A stretch of 64,000 nt of DNA from Haloterrigena sp. H1 (GTDB lineage Archaea; Halobacteriota; Halobacteria; Halobacteriales; Natrialbaceae): assembly GCF_005938085.1 (NCBI RefSeq), contig NZ_SMZK01000001.1, forward strand, positions 2,852,001 through 2,916,000, in the 5' to 3' direction. Below, piece after piece: positions 43,059 to 51,337 of the stretch (position 1 is its first letter; each line of letters begins with the position of its first letter). The position numbers and the translations under genes were made by a program. Under the pieces are notes generated by a model. That model was not told the origin of the DNA. It did not search any database and saw only the letters and a list, made by a program, of their open reading frames with translations.

Positions 43059-44723
43059 TTACATCATGCCGCCCATGCCGCCGCCCATGCCGCCCATGCC
43101 GCCGGCACCGGGTGCGCCTTCCTCGTCGTCGCCCTTGTCGGTCGACAGGTCACCGGCGGAGATGATGTCGTCGATTTTGAGCACGAGGTTTGCCGCTTCG
43201 GCAGCGGAGGTGACGGCCTGCTCCTTGGCGTGGGCCGGTTCGACGACGCCAGCCTCGAAGGTGTCCTCGACGTCGCCCGTGAAGACGTTCAGGCCGGCCG
43301 TGATCTGATCGTCGTCGTGGGCCGCACGAAGGTCGACCAGCGTGTCGATCGAGTCGAGTCCGGCGTTCCCGGCGAGCACGCGTGGGACGAGCTCGAGCGA
43401 GTCGGCAAAGGCCTCGACGGCGAGCTGCTCGCGACCGGAGACCGAGTCAGCGTAGTCACGGAGTCGCGAGGCGAGTTCGACCTCGATGGCACCGCCGCCG
43501 GCGAGGACGCGGCCGTCGGAGACGGTCTGAGCGACGACGTCGAGCGCGTCGTTGACACCGCGCTCGAGCTCGTCGACGACGTGGTCGGTCGAGCCACGCA
43601 GCAGGAGGGTGACGCCGTGGGCGTCCTCGCCCTCGACGTAGAACAGCTCGTCTTCCTCGTCGCGGGTCACGTCACCGAAGCCGAGGTCGTCCTCCTCGGC
43701 GCTCTCGAGGTCGGAGACGATGTTCGCCTCGACGACTTCCTTGAGGAACTCGAGATCGGACTTCTTCGCGCGGCGGACGGCGAGGATGCCTTCCTTGGCG
43801 AGGTAGTGCTGGGCGAGGTCGTCGATGCCCTTCTGGCAGAAGACGACGTCAGCGCCGAGGTCGGCGATCGTGTCGACCTTCTCCTGAAGCTGTTTCTCCT
43901 CGCGGTCGAGGAACTGCTGGAGCTGGTCGGGGTCCGTAACGGAGACTTCGGTGTCGATGTCGGTTTCCTCGACTTCGATGGCCTCGTTGAGCAGCAGGAT
44001 GTCGGCGTCCTCGGCCGACGTGGGCATGTTGTCGTGGACGGGGTCTTTGTCCACGATGCCGCCCTCGAGCAGGTCGGATTCGCCGGCGCTGCGGCCGGTC
44101 TGAGTCTCGATGTTCAGGAACTCGAGGTCGACGACGTTCTCGCCGTCCTCGTTCTCGACGGTGACCTGGCGGACGGCCTCGACGATGAGTTCGGCGAGAT
44201 ACTCCTTGTTGACCTCGGTGCCTTTGCCGGTCATCGAGGTTTCGGCGGTCTTCCGGAGGAGGTCCTCGTCGCTGGTATCGATGTCGGTCGCGATGTCGTC
44301 GATCTCCTCGCGGGCCTGCTCGCTGGCGAGGTGGAAGCCCTTGATGATCGCCGTCGGGTGGATGTCCTGCTCGAGCAGGTCCTCGGCGTTCTTGAGGAGT
44401 TCACCGGCGATCGCGACGGCCGTCGTGGTGCCGTCGCCGGCCTCGTCTTCCTGCGTTTCGGCGACCTCGATGATCATCTCGGCCGTCGGGTTGTCGATGT
44501 CCATCTCCTTGAGGATGGTGACGCCGTCGTTGGTGATCGTCACCGATCCCATGGAGTCGACGAGCATCTTGTCCATCCCTTTCGGGCCGAGTGTCGAACG
44601 GACTGCTTCAGCGACCGCACGGGCGGCGCTGATGTTGTAATCCTGCGCGTCCTTGTCCTTGACGCGCTGGGAGTCCTCGCTCATTACGATCATCGGCTGA
44701 CCCTGCTGCATTCGCTGACTCAT
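43059..44723 (-). CDS. thsA: Thermosome (group II chaperonin) subunit
   Basis: The 554-residue chaperonin subunit has the equatorial ATP site ([15 protein letters not shown] near residue 47; GDGTTT near residue 99), the apical domain with the helical protrusion, and a C-terminal tail rich in GGM repeats. It assembles into double rings that refold proteins. Haloarchaea have two or three paralogues, so the exact symbol is uncertain. Confidence 0.96.
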   Translation of the reverse strand: MSQRMQQGQPMIVMSEDSQRVKDKDAQDYNISAARAVAEAVRSTLGPKGMDKMLVDSMGSVTITNDGVTILKEMDIDNPTAEMIIEVAETQEDEAGDGTTTAVAIAGELLKNAEDLLEQDIHPTAIIKGFHLASEQAREEIDDIATDIDTSDEDLLRKTAETSMTGKGTEVNKEYLAELIVEAVRQVTVENEDGENVVDLEFLNIETQTGRSAGESDLLEGGIVDKDPVHDNMPTSAEDADILLLNEAIEVEETDIDTEVSVTDPDQLQQFLDREEKQLQEKVDTIADLGADVVFCQKGIDDLAQHYLAKEGILAVRRAKKSDLEFLKEVVEANIVSDLESAEEDDLGFGDVTRDEEDELFYVEGEDAHGVTLLLRGSTDHVVDELERGVNDALDVVAQTVSDGRVLAGGGAIEVELASRLRDYADSVSGREQLAVEAFADSLELVPRVLAGNAGLDSIDTLVDLRAAHDDDQITAGLNVFTGDVEDTFEAGVVEPAHAKEQAVTSAAEAANLVLKIDDIISAGDLSTDKGDDEEGAPGAGGMGGMGGGMGGMM

Positions 44724-44748
44724 AGTCGGTCGAATGATTGATTGTGAT

Positions 44749-44761
44749 TCTATATAAGTAT
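44749..44761 (-). promoter_or_regulatory. TATA box of the thermosome gene
   Basis: ACTTATATAG on the minus strand near 44751-44760 is one of the clearest TATA boxes in the window, about 32 nt before the ATG, giving a short leader of a few bases. The rest of the 305-bp gap up to 45029 holds no gene. Confidence 0.6.
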
Positions 44762-45029
44762 TTCTCTATCGTCTCACACTCCGATCGCAGCCTGTGCGGT
44801 CGTAGATCGAGGAAAACCGTGGCAGTGCGGGGCGATGTCGATGGTTTCTCTCCGCTGAAGTCGGTCGTTACTCGTTCCCAATCAATCAGTGACGGGGTGT
44901 TTTTATTAGGTCACTCGAGCACCAGCTACCACGCTGGCGGTTCCGTCCTCACTAGGACCAATCACAACTCGGATCCGAGTCAATACAACGGAAGCGTTAT
45001 ACCCGTAGTCACGTATTACTCTACGAGCA

Positions 45030-45782
45030 ATGGACGAGCCCTCCCCGTTGGCCGACTCGTTCGACGACCCCCGGATCACCGCCCAGTTTTACCGCCGACT
45101 GCCAGACCCGAGTGGCGACCTCGTGGTGGTCGGCGTCGTCCACGACCATCCCGCAAGCATCGCACGCGTCGAGCGCGTCCTGGAACGCATCGACCCGGCG
45201 ACGCTCGCACTCGAGTTACCACCGGTCGCGCTGCCGCTGTACCGCATCTACGGCCGCACGGGCGACGCTGACGAGTCGACGCCGCCGCGGTTCGGCGGCG
45301 AGATGAGCGCAGCGATCCGCGCCGCGTCCGACGCCGAAGCCGTCGGTATCGACGCCCCGAACTGGTCGTTTCTCCGACGCCTCGTGACGCGGCTCGTCGC
45401 CGACCGTGTCTCGCCCGCGACGGCACGACGCGTCCTCTCGAGTGTCGGCAACGCGACCCGTGACGCACTCACCTATCGGATCGCCGCGACGCTGACCCAC
45501 GCGACATCGATGACCGTCGTTCCCGGCGACGCGGTCGAGTACGATGTCGATCACGAGAATTCGCCGGATCGACAGGCCGCCCACGAGCGTGCCCACGTCG
45601 CCGGCGTCCAGGCGTTGCTCGGCAGCGTCGACACGGACGGAACCACTCTGGCGTACCGAGACGAGACGCGCGAGCGCTGTATGATCGAGCGACTCGAGGA
45701 GATCCGCTCGGAACCGGGGACGGCCGTCGCCGTCGTCGGCGTCGATCACCTCGACCGACTCGCGGCGGCACTGGCGGAGTAA
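45030..45782 (+). CDS. TraB/TIKI-like family protein
   Basis: The 250-residue protein has features of the TraB/TIKI fold: VVVGVVHDHPASIARVE near residue 27 in place of GTxH, TLALELPPVALPLY near residue 55, and a final AVAVVGVDHLDRLAAAL. A DETRERCMIERLEEI segment near residue 210 matches the RDxxM motif. Some members are metalloproteases and others pheromone shutdown proteins, so the role is open. A GTTATACC box about 30 nt upstream suggests leaderless transcription. Confidence 0.83.
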   Translation: MDEPSPLADSFDDPRITAQFYRRLPDPSGDLVVVGVVHDHPASIARVERVLERIDPATLALELPPVALPLYRIYGRTGDADESTPPRFGGEMSAAIRAASDAEAVGIDAPNWSFLRRLVTRLVADRVSPATARRVLSSVGNATRDALTYRIAATLTHATSMTVVPGDAVEYDVDHENSPDRQAAHERAHVAGVQALLGSVDTDGTTLAYRDETRERCMIERLEEIRSEPGTAVAVVGVDHLDRLAAALAE

Positions 45783-45818
45783 CAGCGGCCTGCTCGGTGG
45801 CCGCGTCACTACCGCTGC

Positions 45819-46145
45819 TCACCGTCGCAAGCCCGATGTGCAGTTCCAGCAGTACGTAAACGTCTGATCGGCCTCGTTGGGTGCGCCACAGTGGGGGCAG
45901 CGAATCGTTTCTCCGTCGAATTCGCGATCGCGGTCGTCATCCGGGTCAGCATCGCGTACCTCGTCCGTGGCGCGCGGATAGCGATCGGGGCCGGGCGACG
46001 AGCGAAGGCTCGCGTGATTGGGATCGGCGAACGACGCCGTTCGTTCGTTCTCGTCGTCGCTCCGCCGGACGTACAGGTAGTACAGTAACAGGTGTAGCAG
46101 GGCAAACAGCGCGACGTACCCGACGAGCCAGCCCCAGAGCGCCAT
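45819..46145 (-). CDS. Membrane-anchored zinc-ribbon protein (DUF7577-like)
   Basis: The 108-residue protein has one N-terminal membrane helix (MALWGWLVGYVALFALLHLL), an acidic linker of about 50 residues and a C-terminal zinc ribbon (IRCPHCGAPNEADQTFTYCWNC). The ribbon family is one I recall as DUF7577. The ribbon should face the cytoplasm or outside depending on topology, which cannot be settled. Function unknown. Confidence 0.85.
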   Translation of the reverse strand: MALWGWLVGYVALFALLHLLLYYLYVRRSDDENERTASFADPNHASLRSSPGPDRYPRATDEVRDADPDDDRDREFDGETIRCPHCGAPNEADQTFTYCWNCTSGLRR

Positions 46146-46219
46146 CGGTGTGTGATACGGTCTCGAGGCACTTGGATATTCCCCGCTGTCGGGACTGACG
46201 AGAGTCAGGTCGACGAGAA

Positions 46220-47119
46220 CTACTGGGGCGGTTGCAGGTCACGACCGAACTCGTCGAAGGCCTCGAGATCGTCGGGCAGATCGTACTCGAGGTGGCGTTC
46301 TTCTTGGCGGTTGACGCCGGCGTCGTCGACGGGCGTCGCGACGTCTTCCCAGCCGGGTTTGATCTTGACGCTTTTCGCGGGCATCCCGATGGCGATGTGG
46401 TGAGCCGGGATATCGTGTTGGACGATGCCGCGTGCGCCGACGACGGCGTTTTCGCCGACCTTACAGCCCGCGCGAACCATCGCGTCGTAGGTCAGCCGAA
46501 CGTCGTCCTCGATAATGGTGTGGTAGTTGCGGACCTCGGTCTGGTCGACGACGTCGTGGTCGTGACTGTAGATGTGGACGCCATCGGAGACCGAGACGCG
46601 GTCGCCGATGGTGAGTTTCCCGCGGTCGTCTAAGTGAACGTCGTCGTGAACGACGGTGTTGTCGCCGATCGAGATGTTGTGCCCGTAGGTGAACGTAATG
46701 CCCTTGAAAAAGCGGCAGTCCTCGCCACATTCCTCGAAGAGGTGCTCGGCGAGCATCCGCCGGAATCGGAGCGCGAACTCGACGTTGTCCGCGATCGGGA
46801 GGCTGTCGAACTGCCGCCAGAGCCACTGGAGGTGTTTCGACTCCCGAAACGCCTCCTCGTCTTTCTCGGCGTAGTACTCGCTCTCTAAGGTCGTGTTACA
46901 GGGATCGTAGCTCTGCAGGCGGATTCGTTCGGCCGGTGGCACCGACTCGCCGTTTTGCCAGCGCTCGTAGGCCCCGCGGTCGCCCGAGAGGTCGATCAGA
47001 ACGTCCTCGACGACCGAGCAGGTGTCTTCGTCGCTCGCAAGCCGTCGATCGACCTCATCGATGAACTCGCGCATCCCCGTTTCTGCCTCCTCGGGGAGCG
47101 ACACGTACCGCTTTGTCAT
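46220..47119 (-). CDS. Hexapeptide-repeat acyltransferase (LbetaH)
   Basis: The 299-residue protein has a helical N-terminal region of about 130 residues and then a left-handed beta-helix: GKLTIGDRVSVSDGVHIYSH near residue 165, VGENAVVGARGIVQHDIPAH and IAIGMPAKSVKI near residue 240. It resembles maltose/galactoside O-acetyltransferases, with the SHDHD segment supplying a catalytic-type His. The long N-terminal extension is unlike small MAT enzymes. The acceptor is unknown; a sugar or cell-surface glycan is possible. Confidence 0.88.
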   Translation of the reverse strand: MTKRYVSLPEEAETGMREFIDEVDRRLASDEDTCSVVEDVLIDLSGDRGAYERWQNGESVPPAERIRLQSYDPCNTTLESEYYAEKDEEAFRESKHLQWLWRQFDSLPIADNVEFALRFRRMLAEHLFEECGEDCRFFKGITFTYGHNISIGDNTVVHDDVHLDDRGKLTIGDRVSVSDGVHIYSHDHDVVDQTEVRNYHTIIEDDVRLTYDAMVRAGCKVGENAVVGARGIVQHDIPAHHIAIGMPAKSVKIKPGWEDVATPVDDAGVNRQEERHLEYDLPDDLEAFDEFGRDLQPPQ

Positions 47120-47219
47120 ACCCCGACGTATTGCCCGCCGAGTTCATAGGGGTTCGGTTGTGCGTTCGAGGTTGCCGGACCAACTAACGTGTGTGTTACC
47201 GGGCTGATTTCGACGGGGT

Positions 47220-47305
47220 TCATACGGTCTGCTGTCCCGATGTCCCGGCGCACCCGCAGGACGGATCGCGGGTACGCCGGAACTGACTGCCAGTAGTCCG
47301 TCTCA
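47220..47305 (+). repeat. Dispersed hairpin repeat, family 1, copy 4
   Basis: The 86-bp element runs from TCATACGGTCTGCTGTC to GCCAGTAGTCCGTCTCA. It keeps the ACGGATCGCGGGTACGCCGG core and the ACTGACTG segment of the other copies, with a changed right end (CCGTCTCA for CCGTATCA). Its last three bases on the minus strand are the TGA stop of the 71-residue membrane protein. Confidence 0.8.
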
Positions 47306-47518
47306 CTCCTGTTCGGACTGCCAGCCAGCAAAGAGTACTGCAGGTACTGCAAGCGCCCCGACGACCAGCAACGTCCCCACGACGACCGCGCCAACCGAGA
47401 TGCGATCCCGTGGAATCTCGAGTCGGCTCATAGCAAGGACGGCAAGCGGCAGGCTGACGACGAGGACGGCAAGCAGTTGTCGTCTGGGGTCGCGCGAGTC
47501 GCGACGGGAACTGGGCAT
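47303..47518 (-). CDS. Small membrane protein, two helices
   Basis: The 71-residue protein starts MPSSRRDSRDPRRQ and has two hydrophobic helices (LLAVLVVSLPLAVLAM; VGAVVVGTLLVVGALAV) with a short loop, ending GWQSEQE. The much longer frame up to 47923 is antisense to the aldo/keto reductase, so the ATG at 47518 is used. Its stop codon falls on the end of repeat copy 4. No family is recognised. Confidence 0.75.
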   Translation of the reverse strand: MPSSRRDSRDPRRQLLAVLVVSLPLAVLAMSRLEIPRDRISVGAVVVGTLLVVGALAVPAVLFAGWQSEQE

Positions 47519-47638
47519 ACGAATACGTCTCAACCGACACCCAAGAGCGATTCGCCTCACAGAATGCGGCCGAACCGGTTCGGCTCGAAACTCGAGCGTT
47601 CCGGTCACCCTAAGTTCTCCCGCTTCAAAGGGGCGAGT

Positions 47639-48694
47639 ATGCAACACAGCGAACTCGGCGAGTCTGGAGTCGAGGTCAGCGAAGTCGGCTTCGGCGCGTG
47701 GGTCGTCGGTACCGACTGGTGGGGCGACCGTTCGGAAGACGACGCCATCGAGATGGTCCAGTACGCCGTCGAGCAGGGCATCACCTACTTCGACACGGGT
47801 GACGTCTACGGCCACGGCCGCAGCGAGGAACTGCTCGGGCAGGCCCTCGCGGAGGTCCGCGACGAGGTCACCGTCGCCACCAAGGTCGGCTACGACTTCT
47901 ACAACAACCCACAGGCCGGCCACGGCGAACTCCCCAAGGAGATGGGCCCCGAGTACCTCCGAGAGGCCGTCGAGAAGAGCTTAGATCGCCTCGAGATGGA
48001 TTCCGTCGACGTGCTCCAACTGCACAACGCCGACGTCGACGAGATCACGCCCGATGTCCTCGAGGTGTTCGACGAACTCGAAGAAGAGGGCAAGATCGAC
48101 GCTACCGGCCTCGCGCTGGGCCCCTCGATCGGCTGGCTCGCCGAAGGCGACCTCGCGATCGAAGAGGAGTTCGATTCCGTCCAGCTGGTCTGGAACGTCT
48201 TAGAACAGGAGGTCGGCAACCATTTCCTCGAGACGATCAAGCGAACGGGCTCGTCGACCAGCCTGATCCCGCGGGTGCCACACTCCTCGGGGATTCTCAA
48301 CGAACAGGTCACGCCAGAAACTGAACTCGGCGAGGGCGACCACCGCGGCTTCCGCCCCGACGAGTGGTACGAGACCGGCTGGGAGAAGATCGAGAAACTG
48401 CGCTTCTTAGAACGTGACGACGAGCGCACGATGGGACAGGCCTCGATCGCGTGGCTGCTCTCTCACGACCCCGTCGCGAGCGTCACCCCGACGTTCCGCA
48501 CGAAGGCGGACATCGACGAGTGGGCGGCCGCGAGCGACGTGCCAAAGCTCTCCGACGAAGAAATGGATCGCGTCGCGGAACTCTACGAGAACGACTTCGG
48601 CATCGACCGCGACGACGGCATGGACGCGCTCCGCTCGTCGGTCGACGGTGAGGACATCGAGTCCGCCGGGCTGGACAAACTCGCGGCTGACTGA
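47639..48694 (+). CDS. Aldo/keto reductase
   Basis: The 351-residue TIM-barrel oxidoreductase uses NADPH to reduce carbonyls. Catalytic residues appear as D and Y in FDTGDVYGHGRSEELLG near residue 44, K in VATKVGYDF near residue 82 and H in VLQLHNADV near residue 124. The late VASVTPTFRTKADIDEW segment binds the cofactor phosphate. The frame opens at 47477, but the ATG at 47639 is the family start. The substrate is unknown. Confidence 0.93.
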   Translation: MQHSELGESGVEVSEVGFGAWVVGTDWWGDRSEDDAIEMVQYAVEQGITYFDTGDVYGHGRSEELLGQALAEVRDEVTVATKVGYDFYNNPQAGHGELPKEMGPEYLREAVEKSLDRLEMDSVDVLQLHNADVDEITPDVLEVFDELEEEGKIDATGLALGPSIGWLAEGDLAIEEEFDSVQLVWNVLEQEVGNHFLETIKRTGSSTSLIPRVPHSSGILNEQVTPETELGEGDHRGFRPDEWYETGWEKIEKLRFLERDDERTMGQASIAWLLSHDPVASVTPTFRTKADIDEWAAASDVPKLSDEEMDRVAELYENDFGIDRDDGMDALRSSVDGEDIESAGLDKLAAD

Positions 48695-48739
48695 TCGAAC
48701 CACTGGGGCAGGCCCGAGCGACCACGGCCGCCGACGCGC

Positions 48740-49015
48740 TTATTCGTCGTCGGCCGGCGAGTTCGCAAGCCGGAACTCGAACTCGAGTTTGCCGTCCGTC
48801 CTCACGTCGACGCCGCCCAGCGTCTCGGAGAGGTGATCCCGCGCTCGAGCGCTCGGCTCGACCGTGACCGAGACGCTGTTGTTGTTAGCGTTGTACGAGA
48901 TGTTCCCCACTGTCACATCGAACTCGAAAAACTCCGGGACGTCGTCCCGAAGCTGTGTTCTGACGTCATCGATATCTGACCGCACGTCGGCCATCTCCTC
49001 GTTGAGCGAGGTCAT
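48740..49015 (-). CDS. Small acidic hypothetical protein
   Basis: The 91-residue protein has a helical, probably coiled-coil N-terminus (MTSLNEEMADVRSDIDDVRT) and a beta-rich C-terminus (SVSVTVEPSARARD ... KLEFEFRLANS). It is convergent with the aldo/keto reductase. The family is not recognised; the pattern looks like a small haloarchaeal conserved protein. Confidence 0.7.
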   Translation of the reverse strand: MTSLNEEMADVRSDIDDVRTQLRDDVPEFFEFDVTVGNISYNANNNSVSVTVEPSARARDHLSETLGGVDVRTDGKLEFEFRLANSPADDE

Positions 49016-49100
49016 AGGTAATGGTAGGTGCTAGCAACCCGTAACGGTTTACCCTGTCTGGTCGGCCCTGCGACGGACCGCACGACTCGGCCCGGTGGGT

Positions 49101-49421
49101 TCACGTCGGCATTCGAAGCGCGTACAGGATCGCGACCAGTCCACAGAGCTGGCTGGACTGGCTGAGGACGGCGGCGAGCGACTCCGAGACGAACGGCAGT
49201 GTCACGTAGAGCAGTAACAACAGGAACGGAACTGCGAGCGCCAGCGCGAACCCGACGGCGATGAACAACATCGGTCGACTGTCGTTTCGCCGATAGCCCC
49301 GATAGGCCTGATAGGCGATGAACAGCCCGATGAGCGCGCTCAGCACATCGGTCGTCTGCACGAACGTTGTGACCCACTCCGGCGGCAGAGCGGGGTCCCA
49401 GAGCTGTATCGGTCCCTGCAC
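49101..49421 (-). CDS. Three-helix membrane protein (DUF7521-like)
   Basis: The 106-residue protein has three hydrophobic helices: DVLSALIGLFIAYQAY, PMLFIAVGFALALAVPFLLL and QLCGLVAILYALRM, with a short YRGYRRNDSR cytoplasmic loop. I recall it as DUF7521, a haloarchaeal family that sits beside HTH regulators. It starts at a GTG one base after the stop of the HTH gene, so the two are translated together. It may pass a membrane signal to the regulator (inference). Confidence 0.82.
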   Translation of the reverse strand: MQGPIQLWDPALPPEWVTTFVQTTDVLSALIGLFIAYQAYRGYRRNDSRPMLFIAVGFALALAVPFLLLLLYVTLPFVSESLAAVLSQSSQLCGLVAILYALRMPT

Positions 49422-49422
49422 C

Positions 49423-49767
49423 TTACATCCCCTCGATGAGTCGCGTAAAGCGGTCGGCGATGTCTTCGCGGCGGTCGATGTGCAGCGTCAGTCCGCCGTC
49501 CTCGAGTTCGACCGTGATCCGCTCGAGGTTCGTCGCGTAGACGGTTCGATGGTGGCCTCGGTTGGGGTCGGGCTTGGTTCGTTCGACGAGGAGGCCACAC
49601 TCGCGGAGGTCCTCTAACCGCCGGTACACCGTGGGTTTCGACGCCTCACAGTGCTCGCTCAAGGTAGTCGCTGACATGGGTTTCTGGCTCGTCTTGGTGA
49701 GGATCGTGCGCACCGTCGGGTCCTCGAGCAAGGCCCCGATCGTCTCGACGTCGACCTCCTCACTCAC
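49423..49767 (-). CDS. ArsR-like winged-helix regulator
   Basis: The 114-residue protein starts VSEEVDVETIGALLEDPTVR and has a clear winged helix: MSATTLSEHCEASKPTVYRRL and LRECGLLVERTKPDPNRGHH as the wing. The open frame continues upstream to 50289 but overlaps the divergent gene; a CTTTATG box 27 nt before the GTG fixes the start and implies a leaderless mRNA. It is coupled to the downstream three-helix membrane protein. Confidence 0.88.
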   Translation of the reverse strand: MSEEVDVETIGALLEDPTVRTILTKTSQKPMSATTLSEHCEASKPTVYRRLEDLRECGLLVERTKPDPNRGHHRTVYATNLERITVELEDGGLTLHIDRREDIADRFTRLIEGM

Positions 49768-49869
49768 GGTTGGGGAGTGTACAGAGAAGAAACATAAAGT
49801 GGTTATCGCCACTGCAGTCGCTGCAGTCGTGCGAACCGAGTTTTTCCTGTTGGCCACGTCGGTCGAGGT

Positions 49870-50319
49870 ATGACGCCATCGACCCGCTCGTCGGAAGCGC
49901 TCGAGCGACTCGTCGAACGGACCCGCCGCGTCGCGACGCGGCTCGCAGCCTCGGCGGTCGGTCCCGCTGGCGGCCGGCTTCGACCGACTTCGGTTGGCGG
50001 ACTGCTCGTCGTACTCGCAAGCGTCGCGGTAAGTCTCGCCGCCGCTCCCGCACTCGGTGACAGCGTTCGGATCCGCTGGAGTATCGGCACCTACTACGGG
50101 CCCGAATACGCCCCGACGCCGCTCGCGCTGGCCGCGTTTCCGGCCATCATCGCGGTGATACACGTCGGCTTCGGAGCGACGCGCGTCGGCCTCGAGCACA
50201 CCGGTGCGTTCGAAGCAACCGACGACCTCGTCCGATCCGTCTACGAACTGTGTGCACTGGTGACTCTGTTGATGCTCGTGATCGTTCAAGTCGTGTTCGT
50301 CGCGGCGAATCTCCTGTAA
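49870..50319 (+). CDS. Membrane protein, unknown
   Basis: The 149-residue protein has a basic N-terminal segment, then three hydrophobic helices (GGLLVVLASVAVSLAAA; LALAAFPAIIAVIHVGF; LVTLLMLVIVQVVFVAA). The loop VRIRWSIGTYYGPEYAPTP between the first two resembles DUF1648-type membrane proteins. It is divergent from the HTH gene and could be its target (inference). The function is unknown. Confidence 0.78.
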   Translation: MTPSTRSSEALERLVERTRRVATRLAASAVGPAGGRLRPTSVGGLLVVLASVAVSLAAAPALGDSVRIRWSIGTYYGPEYAPTPLALAAFPAIIAVIHVGFGATRVGLEHTGAFEATDDLVRSVYELCALVTLLMLVIVQVVFVAANLL

Positions 50320-50427
50320 GTACGCCTCCGACAGCAGACAGAGAAGATTCGACCACGACGGGATCGATACGACCGCCGGGCCCGATACGTTCTATCTCAC
50401 CCTTCGAGCAGTGAACGTCACGGTCGA

Positions 50428-50440
50428 TGACTTATATATA
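50428..50440 (+). promoter_or_regulatory. Strong TATA box upstream of the 44-residue zinc ribbon
   Basis: CTTATATATACC is a near-ideal TATA box. The next start codon is at 50510, so the mRNA would have a leader of about 45-50 nt, longer than most genes here. The leader region has no obvious structure. Confidence 0.5.
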
Positions 50441-50509
50441 CCCCTCCATATCTGGGCACCCCGCCTAATCCGACAGGTACCGTCATTCTAGCTACCGGCA
50501 CACCGACTT

Positions 50510-50644
50510 ATGACAGCATACGAGTTTACCTGCCCGGACTGCCAACGGTCGATCACGGTGACCGACCCGATGCGAGCGGCGACGCTGGCCAATGGCTGCC
50601 CGGTCTGTGGCCGATCAGTGACGGAAAGCAATTTCGCACTCTGA
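50510..50644 (+). CDS. 44-residue zinc-ribbon protein (DUF7560-like)
   Basis: The protein starts MTAYEFTCPDCQRSITVTD and has two knuckles, CPDC at residues 8-11 and CPVC at residues 30-33, spaced as a zinc ribbon, and ends ESNFAL. The size and pattern fit the haloarchaeal family I recall as DUF7560. It is short enough to be missed by usual cut-offs. A strong TATA box lies about 75 nt upstream. Function unknown. Confidence 0.82.
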   Translation: MTAYEFTCPDCQRSITVTDPMRAATLANGCPVCGRSVTESNFAL

Positions 50645-50793
50645 GGACTCGCGCGGCAAACCACAGGATCGACCTCTCAGTGGTTCGACGGACGTCCGTT
50701 TCGGAACCCACGACGCAGAACATAGGATCCTTACCTTCCTTTAACATCCCTCATGATAGGTTTTTACGACGGACTATCGTGGTAGTTGGTAGC

Positions 50794-51246
50794 ATGACCG
50801 ACGCCACGTACGTCCAGAAGGCGTGTGCCTACATCACCCGCAGGCCGGGCGAACTCCTGGTCTTCGAAGGGCCGGGCCACGACGGTCTGCAGATTCCGAA
50901 AGGAACTCTCGAGCCCGGCGAGTCACCCCGGGAGGCGCTGTTCAGAGAGGTCCGCGAGGAGAGCGGACTCAGCACGCTGAGTGACACCCGCCACCTGACG
51001 ACCGACGTCTGGACACGGCGCGCGGGCAGACGGTACGTCCGACACTTCTTCCATGCGACGGTGTACGAGCCCCGCGACCGGTGGACCCACACCGTCACTG
51101 ACGGCGGGGCCGAACACGATGCGACGTTTTCGTTCCGCTGGGTCCGGCCGACGACTGCCCAGCCGTTCGCGCTCGAACTCGACGCGTACGTCGACCTGCT
51201 GCCGACCGCGTCCCGAGCCGACGAGATCTCGAGTGCATCGGACTGA
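50794..51246 (+). CDS. NUDIX hydrolase
   Basis: The 150-residue protein has the Nudix box from GTLEPGESPREALF to REVREESGL near residue 36 (Gx5Ex7REUxEExGU intact), which binds the metals that hydrolyse nucleoside-diphosphate-linked substrates. Unusually there is an Arg-rich segment TRRAGRRYVRHFFHA near residue 75. The ATG at 50794 is chosen; a TTTTTAC box lies 33-37 nt upstream. The substrate is unknown. Confidence 0.92.
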   Translation: MTDATYVQKACAYITRRPGELLVFEGPGHDGLQIPKGTLEPGESPREALFREVREESGLSTLSDTRHLTTDVWTRRAGRRYVRHFFHATVYEPRDRWTHTVTDGGAEHDATFSFRWVRPTTAQPFALELDAYVDLLPTASRADEISSASD

Positions 51247-51337
51247 GCCAGCACCAATCAGACCGTGCCGATGCACCCGCGACCGCGCTGCGGGAACACC
51301 GGGTACTCGCGATGGCAGGCCGTAGGAAGCGACCGTT

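Noticed and set aside
43230-44741. 503-codon frame antisense to the thermosome gene
   Set aside because: Continuous only because of the codon bias of the chaperonin gene; the translation is Asp/Val/Leu-rich with no domain pattern.
46152-46162. TGATACGGTCT, identical to a family 1 repeat end
   Set aside because: Only the first 11 bases match and the rest of the element is absent, so chance or an eroded scar cannot be separated.
47519-47923. N-terminal extension of the 71-residue membrane protein
   Set aside because: It is antisense to the start of the aldo/keto reductase and has the composition of a shadow frame.
49012-49377. 121-codon frame overlapping the three-helix membrane protein
   Set aside because: A different frame of the same strand; Arg/His-rich, whereas the other frame gives clean membrane helices coupled to the HTH gene.
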